This document shows, piece after piece, positions 8,934 to 16,306 of a stretch of DNA of 42,754 nucleotides. The DNA comes from Oscillospiraceae bacterium (GTDB lineage Bacteria; Bacillota; Clostridia; Oscillospirales; CAG-272). The DNA lies in assembly GCA_015064685.1 (NCBI GenBank), contig SVRT01000020.1, forward strand, positions 1 to 42,754, read 5' to 3'. Position 1 is the stretch's first letter. Each line of letters opens with the position of its first letter. The notes under the pieces were generated by a model, which worked only from the letters and a program-made list of their open reading frames with translations, searched no databases and had not been told where the DNA came from. The position numbers were made by a program, and so were the translations under genes.

Positions 8934-9010
8934 GGAGGCATAGCTCAGTTGGTTAGAGTACTTGCTTGACATGCAAGGGGTCGTAGATTCGAGTTCTACT
9001 GTCTCCACCA
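8934..9010 (+). tRNA. tRNA-Val (anticodon GAC)
   Basis: 77 bases including the encoded CCA. The acceptor stem GGAGGCA pairs with TGTCTCC (one G-T wobble), D-arm GCTCAGTTGGTTAGAGT, anticodon loop TTGACAT with GAC, five-base variable region and T-loop ATTCGAGTT. It stands alone with its own promoter and terminator. Confidence 0.93.
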
Positions 9011-9011
9011 A

Positions 9012-9053
9012 CAAAAAGAGAACTTTTGGTAGACAAAAGTTCTCTTTTTGTTT
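9012..9053 (+). terminator. Terminator of tRNA-Val
   Basis: Perfect 17-bp stem (9012-9028 with 9034-9050), loop GTAGA, T-rich 3' side. Confidence 0.85.
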
Positions 9054-9244
9054 ATCCAAGCCGCAGGCTTGGTATATCATCGCCGCGCGAAGTGCGGTGT
9101 ATATCATCAGCCCCTGCGGGGCTGTATCTCATCACGCGCCAGCGTGTATCTGCCTGCGGCTTGATGATATACAATGCTTCGCATTGATGATATACCGCAA
9201 CAAGTTGCGGATGATATACACGCCTTCGGCGTGATTGGGATGCG
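9054..9244. repeat. Multi-hairpin array, copy A
   Basis: Seven short perfect or near-perfect hairpins separated by a constant nonamer. In the left half the spacer reads TATATCATC or TATCTCATC; in the right half it is its complement GATGATATA. Hairpins: 9056-9072, 9083-9097, 9109-9123, 9133-9146, 9172-9186 (CAATGC-TTC-GCATTG), 9195-9210 (CCGCAA-CAAG-TTGCGG), 9219-9233 (CACGCC-TTC-GGCGTG). An 11-base long-range pairing joins 9058-9068 to 9152-9162. The array starts right after the tRNA terminator and ends at GGGATGCG. No open reading frame in it looks coding. Confidence 0.88.
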
Positions 9245-9314
9245 AGGAAACGAAAAGTTGCAGATGCATTTCGGGCATTTCGGGTCTGTAGACAGATTCG
9301 AACCGGCGAAACGG

Positions 9315-9343
9315 TTGAAATGTTTACAAAGTTGTGGTATAAT
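9315..9343 (+). promoter_or_regulatory. Promoter of the small membrane protein gene
   Basis: TTGAAA, 17-base spacer, TATAAT. The stretch between array A and this box (9245-9314) shows no feature I can name. Confidence 0.65.
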
Positions 9344-9392
9344 AGAATAAAAGGATAGGCGTCCCCATTAACACGGAAAAGGAGATCACAAA

Positions 9393-9776
9393 ATGAAAAA
9401 GCAACCAATATTGATAATTGCGATAATAGTTGCCTCAATGATTGTTATATCCGTTGCGCTATCTTGTGCGGCAAGATTTGTCTTCCTTTCTCCCTCCTGC
9501 TATTCGGATAATGATAATCTAACGGAACAAGAAAACTATTTCATTAAAAAAATCGTTCTTGAAGCGGTAGAAGACCGATTATCCGTTTTTGGGGACAACG
9601 GAACACATCTTTTCATTTGGATAGACACCGATTTTATGGAATCCGTCACTAAAGAAAACAATGAATATATTATACGCGTGCAAACACATTATATGGAATC
9701 TGCTTCTGATGATTGTGCGTATGAAATTCATATGTCAGAAGATTTTTCCATAACATTCTTTGGTTTAGATCCGTAA
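9393..9776 (+). CDS. Small single-pass membrane or lipoprotein, unknown function
   Basis: 127 residues. A Lys-bearing N-terminus and one hydrophobic segment (about residues 6-24) are followed by a Cys at 25 in the context VALSC, which could be a weak lipobox or simply the end of a membrane anchor. The extracytoplasmic part is acidic with no domain I recognise. AAAGGAGA upstream of the ATG and a consensus promoter show a real gene. Codon use is more AT-rich than the core genes, and it lies between two copies of a hairpin array, so it is probably accessory. Transcription likely ends at the hairpin 9908-9941. Confidence 0.65.
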   Translation: MKKQPILIIAIIVASMIVISVALSCAARFVFLSPSCYSDNDNLTEQENYFIKKIVLEAVEDRLSVFGDNGTHLFIWIDTDFMESVTKENNEYIIRVQTHYMESASDDCAYEIHMSEDFSITFFGLDP

Positions 9777-9907
9777 TACATAGGCTTCGTTGCAAGCATA
9801 GCGTTAAAAAGTCCGGTAGAACGCGGAACCTTTTAACTCCCATCATCGCCAAGGGGTTAGTGTACCCTCTGCAAACTCTGTGTGCATCTAAATCAGCCAC
9901 ACATCAC

Positions 9908-9943
9908 AAAAAATCCGCATTCGAAAGAATGCGGATTTTTTTA
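9908..9943 (+). terminator. Terminator before array B
   Basis: Perfect 15-bp stem with GAAA loop (9908-9922 with 9927-9941) ending in a T-run. The preceding 130 bases (9777-9907) hold nothing I recognise. Confidence 0.8.
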
Positions 9944-10180
9944 TCCAAGCCGCAGTAGGGGTTCCCCGAAGCGAGCTTGACGAGCTTTGGGGGTTCCCGT
10001 AGGCTTGGCATATCATCCGACGCAAGTCGGCATATCATCAAGGGCGGCGAGCCGCCCTTGTATCTCATCACGCGCCAGCGTGTATCTGCCTGCGACTTGA
10101 TGATATACAATGCTTCGCATTGATGATATACCGCAACAAGTTGCGGATGATATACACGCCTTCGGCGTGATTGGGATGCG
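9943..10180. repeat. Multi-hairpin array, copy B
   Basis: Second copy of the array at 9054-9244. Its right half (10060-10180) differs from copy A (9124-9244) at one of 121 positions. In the left half the spacers TATCATC are kept but the two hairpins are replaced by different, still fully paired ones: CCGAC-GCAA-GTCGG (10017-10030) and a 10-bp G/C stem (10039-10060). The first hairpin is interrupted by a 47-base palindromic insert (9956-10002). It starts directly after a terminator, like copy A. Confidence 0.88.
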
Positions 10181-10196
10181 GGCTGGCAAAAAGCTC

Positions 10197-10225
10197 TTGA
10201 TTTAGTCTATAAAATGTGATATAAT
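10197..10225 (+). promoter_or_regulatory. Promoter of the four-helix-bundle protein operon
   Basis: TTGATT, 17-base spacer, TATAAT, beginning 16 bases after the end of array B. Confidence 0.7.
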
Positions 10226-10246
10226 TCCCTTGAAGGGAGTGATTAT

Positions 10247-10594
10247 ATGGCGAAAAACTATTTACTGATCTATTCGGAACAGCTTGCGACCGATATAGAA
10301 TTACTTTGTCAAAATATAAAAGCTCCTTCCAACACTCTTTTTCAAATCCGCAAAAGTTCAAGCAGTGTGTATGCGAATATCCGCGAAGCCAATTACGGAC
10401 AGAGCAAAGCAGATATGCTTTCAAAATTTGAAATAGCTCTAAAAGAATGTAGCGAAACGGAAGGTTGGTTGCAATTGTTATTCAACACCAATGGTATCGA
10501 TGAAGAAACCTATAAAAATTATCGAAATCTTTGCGGTCGCATCAGACGAATGTTGATTGCGAGCTGTAAAACATTGAAGGAGAACGCAAAATGA
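10247..10594 (+). CDS. Four-helix-bundle protein (S23/Avd-like)
   Basis: 115 residues, typical of the S23 (23S rRNA intervening-sequence protein) and Avd fold. Recognisable points: IELLCQNIKAPSNTLFQIRKSSSSVYANIREANYGQ, then SKFEIALKECSETEGWLQLLF and a last helix with YRNLCGRIRRMLIASCKTL. Relatives are basic pentameric barrels that bind nucleic acid; Avd partners a reverse transcriptase in diversity-generating retroelements, while S23 is encoded in rRNA intervening sequences. Neither an RT nor rRNA is present here. The gene starts 66 bases after array B, has GGGAG before the ATG and overlaps the next gene by four bases (ATGA). Whether it binds the array is unknown. Confidence 0.85.
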   Translation: MAKNYLLIYSEQLATDIELLCQNIKAPSNTLFQIRKSSSSVYANIREANYGQSKADMLSKFEIALKECSETEGWLQLLFNTNGIDEETYKNYRNLCGRIRRMLIASCKTLKENAK

Positions 10595-11205
10595 AAAAAC
10601 TGTTATGTATCATTTTTACTTGCGCAATTTTGCTGTCTTTTTCCTCTTGCTCGTTAGCGGAAAGATTTGCCGGGGATATGAGCCAACTCGATTATGACGA
10701 AGATCATAATTTGTTGTATAACGATAATGCTTATTATCGTGCCGATGATCGTTTTGAGGTGAGAACAGGCGAGAACGATAAAGTTATTGAGCTTGGTTGG
10801 CAATCTCAGTTTCCTTTCTTTCCCGATATGCACTACTACGCTTTTGATGAGGATAATCCGTTATTCATTTTTTGCGAAAATGGAGAATCTACGTTATACA
10901 CTAAAGGTGTATACGTAAGATCGGATTACGATCTTTATACCAAAGTATATACTGTAGAGAACTCTAATATTGAGATTCCTCTTGTATCGGCTATGTCTCA
11001 AAGTGATGTTGAAACTACAGCGATAGATCACGAAACGTATATATACCTGAAAATGTTTTTGAAAGATGATCCTCGCATACAAATAGAACTATCGGGTCCA
11101 TATCAATATGACGATAATTGGTATTTTATACATACGGGCGAAACTTGGCTTATAAGCGATGAGTTCGTTGCAATGCTAAAAGCAAATAACATTGTGAGCG
11201 AATGA
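10591..11205 (+). CDS. Lipoprotein of unknown function
   Basis: 204 residues. A lipoprotein signal peptide ends at Cys20 (LLSFSSC). The mature part is acidic and aromatic-rich (DEDHNLLYNDNAYYRADDRFEV, HYYAFDEDNPLF) and shows no catalytic motif; it has the look of a small beta-rich exported protein. It is translationally coupled to the four-helix-bundle gene through an ATGA overlap, so both come from the promoter at 10197-10225. The terminator at 11290-11334 lies 85 bases downstream. No family recognised. Confidence 0.7.
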   Translation: MKKLLCIIFTCAILLSFSSCSLAERFAGDMSQLDYDEDHNLLYNDNAYYRADDRFEVRTGENDKVIELGWQSQFPFFPDMHYYAFDEDNPLFIFCENGESTLYTKGVYVRSDYDLYTKVYTVENSNIEIPLVSAMSQSDVETTAIDHETYIYLKMFLKDDPRIQIELSGPYQYDDNWYFIHTGETWLISDEFVAMLKANNIVSE

Positions 11206-11289
11206 ATCTCTGTTTCCTTTGACGTGAGTCGAATCGGACACCTTTTGTTCGTTTTTACCTATGTCCAGACACCTTTTCACTCGTTTAAG

Positions 11290-11334
11290 GCATAAAAGAA
11301 AGCAGAGGGATAATCCCTCTGCTTTCTTTTATGC
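11290..11334. terminator. Very strong bidirectional terminator
   Basis: Perfect 21-bp stem (11290-11310 with 11314-11334) with loop TAA; A-rich and T-rich flanks allow both directions. Just upstream (11241-11287) a short imperfect direct repeat, GACACCTTTT then 5-10 bases and CGTTT, occurs twice. Confidence 0.8.
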
Positions 11335-11347
11335 TGCAGTCTTCACA

Positions 11348-11440
11348 ACTCTGAATCTAATCCGCCGCAAGCGGCGGATTAATTTGCGCTTAAAACTCTT
11401 TGATCCAAATATTGCCTTAGCGCAAATGCAGATTCAGAGT
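11348..11440. other. Palindromic three-way-junction structure (candidate ncRNA or small mobile element)
   Basis: An outer 11-bp inverted repeat ACTCTGAATCT/AGATTCAGAGT (11348-11358 with 11430-11440) encloses a perfect 10-bp hairpin (11359-11380) and a 9-bp stem ATTTGCGCT/AGCGCAAAT (11382-11390 with 11419-11427) with a 28-base loop. Only three unpaired bases lie in the junction. Strand cannot be decided. The rest of 11206-11537 shows no coding signal. Confidence 0.55.
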
Positions 11441-11537
11441 TCTACTATCGCATCTACCCAATCCAAGCTCGCCTTCCTCTAACAAACTTTACCATTTCAC
11501 TGATTAGCCGTTCTTTCCATTAGTGTATAAATTTTTC

Positions 11538-11566
11538 TTGACAACCTCAATAATTCCCTGTATAAT
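11538..11566 (+). promoter_or_regulatory. Promoter of the first CotH gene
   Basis: Perfect consensus: TTGACA, 17-base spacer, TATAAT. Confidence 0.8.
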
Positions 11567-11616
11567 GAAAATAGATAGTATATATTACTCATTCCCCATA
11601 CCGAAAGGAGCAATAT

Positions 11617-13509
11617 ATGTCACGTAAAAGAATCATATCGATCATATCGATCATCTTACTGTTATCCCTGATGCTCTCCGCAATCAGCTGTGATTCAAGA
11701 TCCGACAAAAATGATAAGGATAAACATTCCGAGCGCGGCACGGTGAGATTTGACGAAGAGTCAGAACCCGATTCATTCAACTCAGGTGATGTCACCGAAC
11801 CAAACAAAGAGGACGAATCTTTGGTTGAAACCGAATCGGAGAAAAAAACAGATATCGACGAAACGGAAGCCTCATCGACAGAAAGCGGCTCACAATCCGA
11901 AACGGTAACAGATGAAAAGGCAACAGAAAAGCCTATTGCTACCGAAAAGCCCGTTGACACCAAGGGTGAAACTGAACCCACGGAAACCGAGCCTGTCGAA
12001 ACGGGATGCCCACACGAATATGAGTATGACTGCACCGACGAGTGCCTTCTCTGCGGAGAGATCAGAGAAGATCCCTCCAGTCACGCGTATTCTCAATTCG
12101 AAACCTGCAACGATCTTGTATGCGCAAGATGTGGGTTTATTCTTGAGCAGGATCATGAATGGGTATATCACTCGGGTACCGCCACTCTTATTTCTGCAGG
12201 AACCGTTATTGAACAATGCACGCGCTGCCTTGAAAAAGAGACCTACGACGTGGAACAGGTTGATCCTGCCATTCTCGGCATGCCTGTCATTTACATTACA
12301 GATCTTGAGGATGCCATCATTCCTTTAGCATCACTTAAGAAAAATGACGGAGAAATACTTGTAAAATATCAATACGTAAGCAATAACGACGAGATCGACA
12401 GCTTCGAGTGCATCAGTGAGATCAAGGTGCAGGGAGCGTCCTCTGCGGGTCATCCAAAGAAAAACTACAACGTAAAATTCTTTACCGACGGCACACTTGC
12501 CAAAAAGCTCAAGGTCGACCTTGGTTGGGGCAAAGAAAACAAGTACTGTATGAAAGCAAACTACATTGACGTTTCCCAGTCGAGAAACATTATTGGCGGT
12601 AAGCTCTTCGCTCAGCTCGTCGAGTCGCGCAAGAGCATTGCTCAAGGACTGCTTGGCGCGCCAAATTACGGTGTTGTTGACGGTTTTCCGATCATCGTTT
12701 ACGTCAACGGCGAGTTTCACGGTCTCTATACCATGAATATCCCCAAGGACGATTGGATGTTCGGCATGGAGGGCGGTGAGGAATCCCGCGAGGCACTTCT
12801 TATGGCGGATGCGTGGACCGGTGAGGTTTCGCTCAAAAAACAGATAGGCGACGGACTGCTTGAGGAATACGGCTTTGAGCTTGAGCATTGCTCGACAGTC
12901 GATGATTCTTGGGTAAGAATAAGCTTTAACCGGATGGTTGAAATACTGAATTGCGGTGATAAGGATAGAATAATTGCTGAGTTGCCTTTGCATCTTGATA
13001 TTGAGGCAGCAATCGACAATATGATATACACATACTTTATCAACACCGCCGACAACACCGCAAAGAACATTTTGTGGGCAACCTACGACGGAACAGTCTG
13101 GATCCCCTCAATGTACGATATGGACGGATCATTCGGTATCTATTGGGATGGCACTCCCCTTCCCGTTGATTCCAATGATCACAATTCAACACCGAGAAAT
13201 ACATTCCCGAGCATCAATGCCAATGCAACCTTCTACGTCCCCGGCAATCAAATGTACCAGGTGCTGATTAAATATTTTTCTGCTCAGGTCAGAGCAAGAT
13301 ACCTTGAGCTTCGCAAAACTGTATTTTCCTACAACAATTTCAGCTCGGTATTTGAAGATTTCTTTGATCAGATACCTGAGGTCGTCTATGCATCCGATCT
13401 TGAGAAGTGGACAAGAATACCGTATGCAGACGATAATCGAGACAATATGTTTATCGCAACAAAATATCAGCTCCAACGTCTCGATGCATTCTTTTATGAA
13501 ATATACTAA
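11617..13509 (+). CDS. CotH kinase family lipoprotein
   Basis: 630 residues. A lipoprotein signal peptide ends at Cys25 (SAISC). A Thr/Glu-rich linker (about 30-130) leads to a Cys-rich stretch with repeated CxxCG units (CLLCGEI, CARCGFI, CTRCLEK; about 135-215). The CotH domain follows (about 230-625) with KVQGASSAGHPKKNYNVKFF, LGWGKENKYCMKANYIDVSQ, FHGLYTMNIPKDDW and the metal-binding YDMDGSFGIYWDG. CotH of Bacillus is an atypical protein kinase of spore coat proteins; Clostridial secreted CotH proteins are often linked to cellulosomes or surface proteins, with targets unknown. Monocistronic: consensus promoter upstream, GAAAGGAG before the ATG, terminator after the stop. Confidence 0.87.
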   Translation: MSRKRIISIISIILLLSLMLSAISCDSRSDKNDKDKHSERGTVRFDEESEPDSFNSGDVTEPNKEDESLVETESEKKTDIDETEASSTESGSQSETVTDEKATEKPIATEKPVDTKGETEPTETEPVETGCPHEYEYDCTDECLLCGEIREDPSSHAYSQFETCNDLVCARCGFILEQDHEWVYHSGTATLISAGTVIEQCTRCLEKETYDVEQVDPAILGMPVIYITDLEDAIIPLASLKKNDGEILVKYQYVSNNDEIDSFECISEIKVQGASSAGHPKKNYNVKFFTDGTLAKKLKVDLGWGKENKYCMKANYIDVSQSRNIIGGKLFAQLVESRKSIAQGLLGAPNYGVVDGFPIIVYVNGEFHGLYTMNIPKDDWMFGMEGGEESREALLMADAWTGEVSLKKQIGDGLLEEYGFELEHCSTVDDSWVRISFNRMVEILNCGDKDRIIAELPLHLDIEAAIDNMIYTYFINTADNTAKNILWATYDGTVWIPSMYDMDGSFGIYWDGTPLPVDSNDHNSTPRNTFPSINANATFYVPGNQMYQVLIKYFSAQVRARYLELRKTVFSYNNFSSVFEDFFDQIPEVVYASDLEKWTRIPYADDNRDNMFIATKYQLQRLDAFFYEIY

Positions 13510-13517
13510 ATAAAAAT

Positions 13518-13554
13518 GAAGAGACCGATTAACAACGTCGGTCTCTTCTCTTTT
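13518..13554 (+). terminator. Terminator of the first CotH gene
   Basis: Stem GAAGAGACCGA/TCGGTCTCTTC followed by CTTTT. Confidence 0.8.
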
Positions 13555-13561
13555 CGTTTGT

Positions 13562-13608
13562 AAATAAACAAAGCACGCTCTCGCTTTTTTGTCGCGGGAG
13601 CGTGCTTT
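13562..13608 (-). terminator. Terminator of the ispH-S1 operon
   Basis: Stem AAAGCACGCTC...GAGCGTGCTTT with inner CGC/GCG pairing, T-rich on the minus-strand 3' side, 27 bases past the stop codon of the fusion gene. Confidence 0.7.
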
Positions 13609-13634
13609 TATTATTACCTTTGCAGGTCTGTTGC

Positions 13635-15689
13635 TTATTCAGCGTCTGCTGCAGCCTCTTCAACTGCCTCAGCTGCCTCTGCATCCTCGGGCATTGCCTC
13701 AGCAAGCGCCTTTGCCTCCTCAAGAAGCTCTCTGATGGAAAGGCTTACGTTCTTCTTCTCCTCGTCGATAGCAACGATCTTTGCATCAACTGTCTGACCG
13801 ATCTCGAGAACGTCAGCAGGCTTTGCGATCTTTGTCATAGCGATCTGGGAGATGTGGATAAGTCCGTCTACGCCGTCTACGATCTCTGCAAATGCTCCGA
13901 AGGGCATCATGTTTACGATCTTAACTGTTACGATATCACCTACTGCATAGTTGGTTGTGAAGATCGTCCAGGGGTTCATAGCGTCGGTCTTATATGCAAG
14001 AGAAATTCTCTTCTTCTCAGCATCGAAGCTCTTAACTGTAACTGTGATCTCGTCGCCAACAGATACAACCTCTGCGGGAGACTTGATTCTCTTCCAGGAA
14101 AGCTCGCTTGTATGTACCATACCGTCTACACCGCCGAGGTCAACGAATGCGCCGAAGCTTGTAAGGCTCTTAACCTTACCTGTGTACTGCTTGCCCTCTT
14201 CGATGCTTGCCCAGAACTCAGCCTCAGCCTTCTTTCTCTCCTCGCGGAGAACTACGCTGATAGAGCCCTTTGCCTTCTTATTCTCAGCCTCTGTGAGCTT
14301 GAGCTTTACTGTCTGACCGATCATTGTGGAAAGGTCTGTGTTCTTGGGTGTGCCTGTCTGTGTTGCGTGTACGAATACGCGTGTTCCGTCGCAGTTTACG
14401 ATAACGCCTACGTTACCCTTTACTGCCTCAACAACCTTACCCTCAAGGATCTCGCCGTTTTCCTTAGCAGCTACTACCTTGTACCAGTTCTTATCATTGT
14501 CAACTCTCTTCTTGTCGAGTGTTGCGTAGCCGTCTACGTCGCTTACGCGAACAACAAATGCCTCTACTGCGTCGCCGATCTTGAACATCTCTGTAAGCTT
14601 TGCAGCGGGATCATCTGTTATCTTGTCAGCCTTGATGATTCCGGTAACCTTTGCGCCAAGGTCAAGCTGGATCTCGCTGTCGTTAACTGCGATTACGTAG
14701 CCGGTAACAATGTCTCCTGTATTTAAAGTTTTGATCGATGTCTCGAGAAGTTCTGCAAAATTCTCTTTGCTCATGGTTCTTTCTACCTCCTGAATTATAT
14801 TGCGCGGAGTCGATGCTCCTGCTACAATCCCCACACTCTTGTGGGATAACGGAAAATATCCTTTAAGCTCTTCTGCGCTCTCCACCATCACCGTGTTCTC
14901 GCACTCTGCCTTGCATATTGAATAAAGCTTAGCCGAATTTGAGCTTCCTCTACTGCCGATAACGACCATAAAATCATTTGCACGGGATAGCTTTCTCGCT
15001 TCGAGCTGCCGATTTTCCGTAACATTACATATTGTATCAAAAATTAACGGTTTTGTATATAGATTTACCAAAAATTTTTTTATTTTCTCCCATTCACCCA
15101 AGTTTTGAGTCGTTTGAGCGACTACAATTGGTGATTTTGCGCAATCCTTTGGAATTGCGCCTTGATCCAAAGCGTTTATCAGCTCATCAAAAGCTTCAAA
15201 AACACATATTTTACCGTCAAATTGACTGCAAAATCCTATGACCTCAGGGTGTGATGACGATCCGAGGACAAGGAGAAGCCCCTCGGGGTCGTTATGCTCT
15301 TTGATGATATTGTGTATTTTGTTTACAAACACACACGTGCAATCGACAAAGGAGAAATGAGGATTTTTATCGGCGCTTGCCCTCAAAAGCTCCATTACTT
15401 CTCTTTTGATCCCGTGGGCTCTGACGAATATCTTTACGGGAGCGCTCTCGCACGCCTCGTCTGAAAGGCGTTCAATATCGTGGTTTTCTGCGACACGAAC
15501 ACCGCAGCTATGGAGATATGCGTTATAAGTGTCGTTGTGGATCAGCTTTCCGAGAGTGAAGATGCGCTGTCCGCGGATCCCGCGGGCGATCTCACTCTCT
15601 ATTGCCTTTGCGGCTCGCTCAACACCAAAGCAAAATCCCGCGTTTTTTGCGACTGTAACGTTTATACCTTCATTACTTGTTTTCAGCAT
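13635..15689 (-). CDS. ispH: HMBPP reductase fused to S1 RNA-binding domains
   Basis: 684 residues from the ATG at 15689 (GGGAG nine bases upstream; the ATGs at 15698 and 15722 are poorly spaced or lack a site). The IspH domain (1-285) has the three iron-sulfur cysteines in NAGFCFGVERA, VDCTC and FDTICNVTENRQ, plus AQTTQN and GSSNSAKL. It makes IPP and DMAPP in the MEP pathway. Four S1 OB-fold domains follow (about 315-380, 398-465, 485-555, 573-640), the last two with the canonical SFGAFVDLGG.DGMVH and PFGAFAEIVDGVDGLIH, then an acidic Ala/Glu tail. This fusion is known in Clostridia and supplies the ribosomal protein S1-like function. It overlaps plsC by 17 bases. Confidence 0.93.
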   Translation of the reverse strand: MLKTSNEGINVTVAKNAGFCFGVERAAKAIESEIARGIRGQRIFTLGKLIHNDTYNAYLHSCGVRVAENHDIERLSDEACESAPVKIFVRAHGIKREVMELLRASADKNPHFSFVDCTCVFVNKIHNIIKEHNDPEGLLLVLGSSSHPEVIGFCSQFDGKICVFEAFDELINALDQGAIPKDCAKSPIVVAQTTQNLGEWEKIKKFLVNLYTKPLIFDTICNVTENRQLEARKLSRANDFMVVIGSRGSSNSAKLYSICKAECENTVMVESAEELKGYFPLSHKSVGIVAGASTPRNIIQEVERTMSKENFAELLETSIKTLNTGDIVTGYVIAVNDSEIQLDLGAKVTGIIKADKITDDPAAKLTEMFKIGDAVEAFVVRVSDVDGYATLDKKRVDNDKNWYKVVAAKENGEILEGKVVEAVKGNVGVIVNCDGTRVFVHATQTGTPKNTDLSTMIGQTVKLKLTEAENKKAKGSISVVLREERKKAEAEFWASIEEGKQYTGKVKSLTSFGAFVDLGGVDGMVHTSELSWKRIKSPAEVVSVGDEITVTVKSFDAEKKRISLAYKTDAMNPWTIFTTNYAVGDIVTVKIVNMMPFGAFAEIVDGVDGLIHISQIAMTKIAKPADVLEIGQTVDAKIVAIDEEKKNVSLSIRELLEEAKALAEAMPEDAEAAEAVEEAAADAE

Positions 15690-16305
15690 CAACGGCATCT
15701 CCCATCTCGCAGATCCTATCAAATACGAATCGGGATATTCTCATATACTCGCCCGAAGCCTCTGCGTCGTAGTTGAACTCCTCAAACCTGATAGGCTTGC
15801 CGATATATACGTCAACGCGGCGGAATGGCGCCCATTTGCGTTTTTTCATTTTGATGTAGCACGGAAGTACAGTTGCCTCTGCCTTGACGGCTATCATTCC
15901 AAGACCGCTCTTGATCTCGGTCTCTCTGGGCTCGACACCCATATATCTGTGTCCCTGCGGGAATATACCGATGCACTTGCCCTCCCCGAGCATTTTGATG
16001 GTTTTGCGAATAGCCGCAACGTCAGCTCCCTTTCTGTCTACGGGATAAGCACCGAGAGCCGCCACGAGCTTGTTGACGAGCGGAACCTTGAAAAGCTCCT
16101 TTTTCGCCATAAAGTGGGGCTGCTGAAGATCGGTCGCCGCACACAAAAATACGGGATCGGCGTTTGACATATGGTTTGATGCTATGATATAAGGTCCGTC
16201 TGCCTCACATGGCTCGTTTTCAGCATTGTGAGCGTGTATTCTGAACAGAAATATTACCGGCTTTGCAAGCCATTTTTTGATGTTGATATATGCCTTACTT
16301 TTCAA
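15673..16305 (-). CDS. plsC: 1-acyl-sn-glycerol-3-phosphate acyltransferase
   Basis: 210 residues. The acyltransferase motifs are in order: ASNHMSNADP (HxxxxD catalytic pair, about residues 44-49) and FPQGHRY (block III, about 115; most members have EGTR here), then AVLPCYI-like TVLPCYIKM. Without strong membrane segments it is probably a peripheral membrane enzyme acylating lysophosphatidate in phospholipid synthesis. It lies one base after cmk and overlaps the ispH start, the conserved cmk-plsC-ispH order of Clostridia. Confidence 0.9.
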   Translation of the reverse strand: MKSKAYINIKKWLAKPVIFLFRIHAHNAENEPCEADGPYIIASNHMSNADPVFLCAATDLQQPHFMAKKELFKVPLVNKLVAALGAYPVDRKGADVAAIRKTIKMLGEGKCIGIFPQGHRYMGVEPRETEIKSGLGMIAVKAEATVLPCYIKMKKRKWAPFRRVDVYIGKPIRFEEFNYDAEASGEYMRISRFVFDRICEMGDAVDAENK

Positions 16306-16306
16306 T

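Noticed and set aside
9054-10180. CRISPR array
   Set aside because: Spacing is irregular, the units are hairpins rather than spacers, the constant element is only about 9 bases and flips orientation halfway, and no cas gene is near.
10247-10594. Diversity-generating retroelement
   Set aside because: The four-helix-bundle protein resembles Avd, but there is no reverse transcriptase, template repeat or variable repeat in the window.
13602-14726. Plus-strand ORF of 374 codons, Leu/Cys-rich
   Set aside because: It is the complement of the S1 domains of the ispH fusion.
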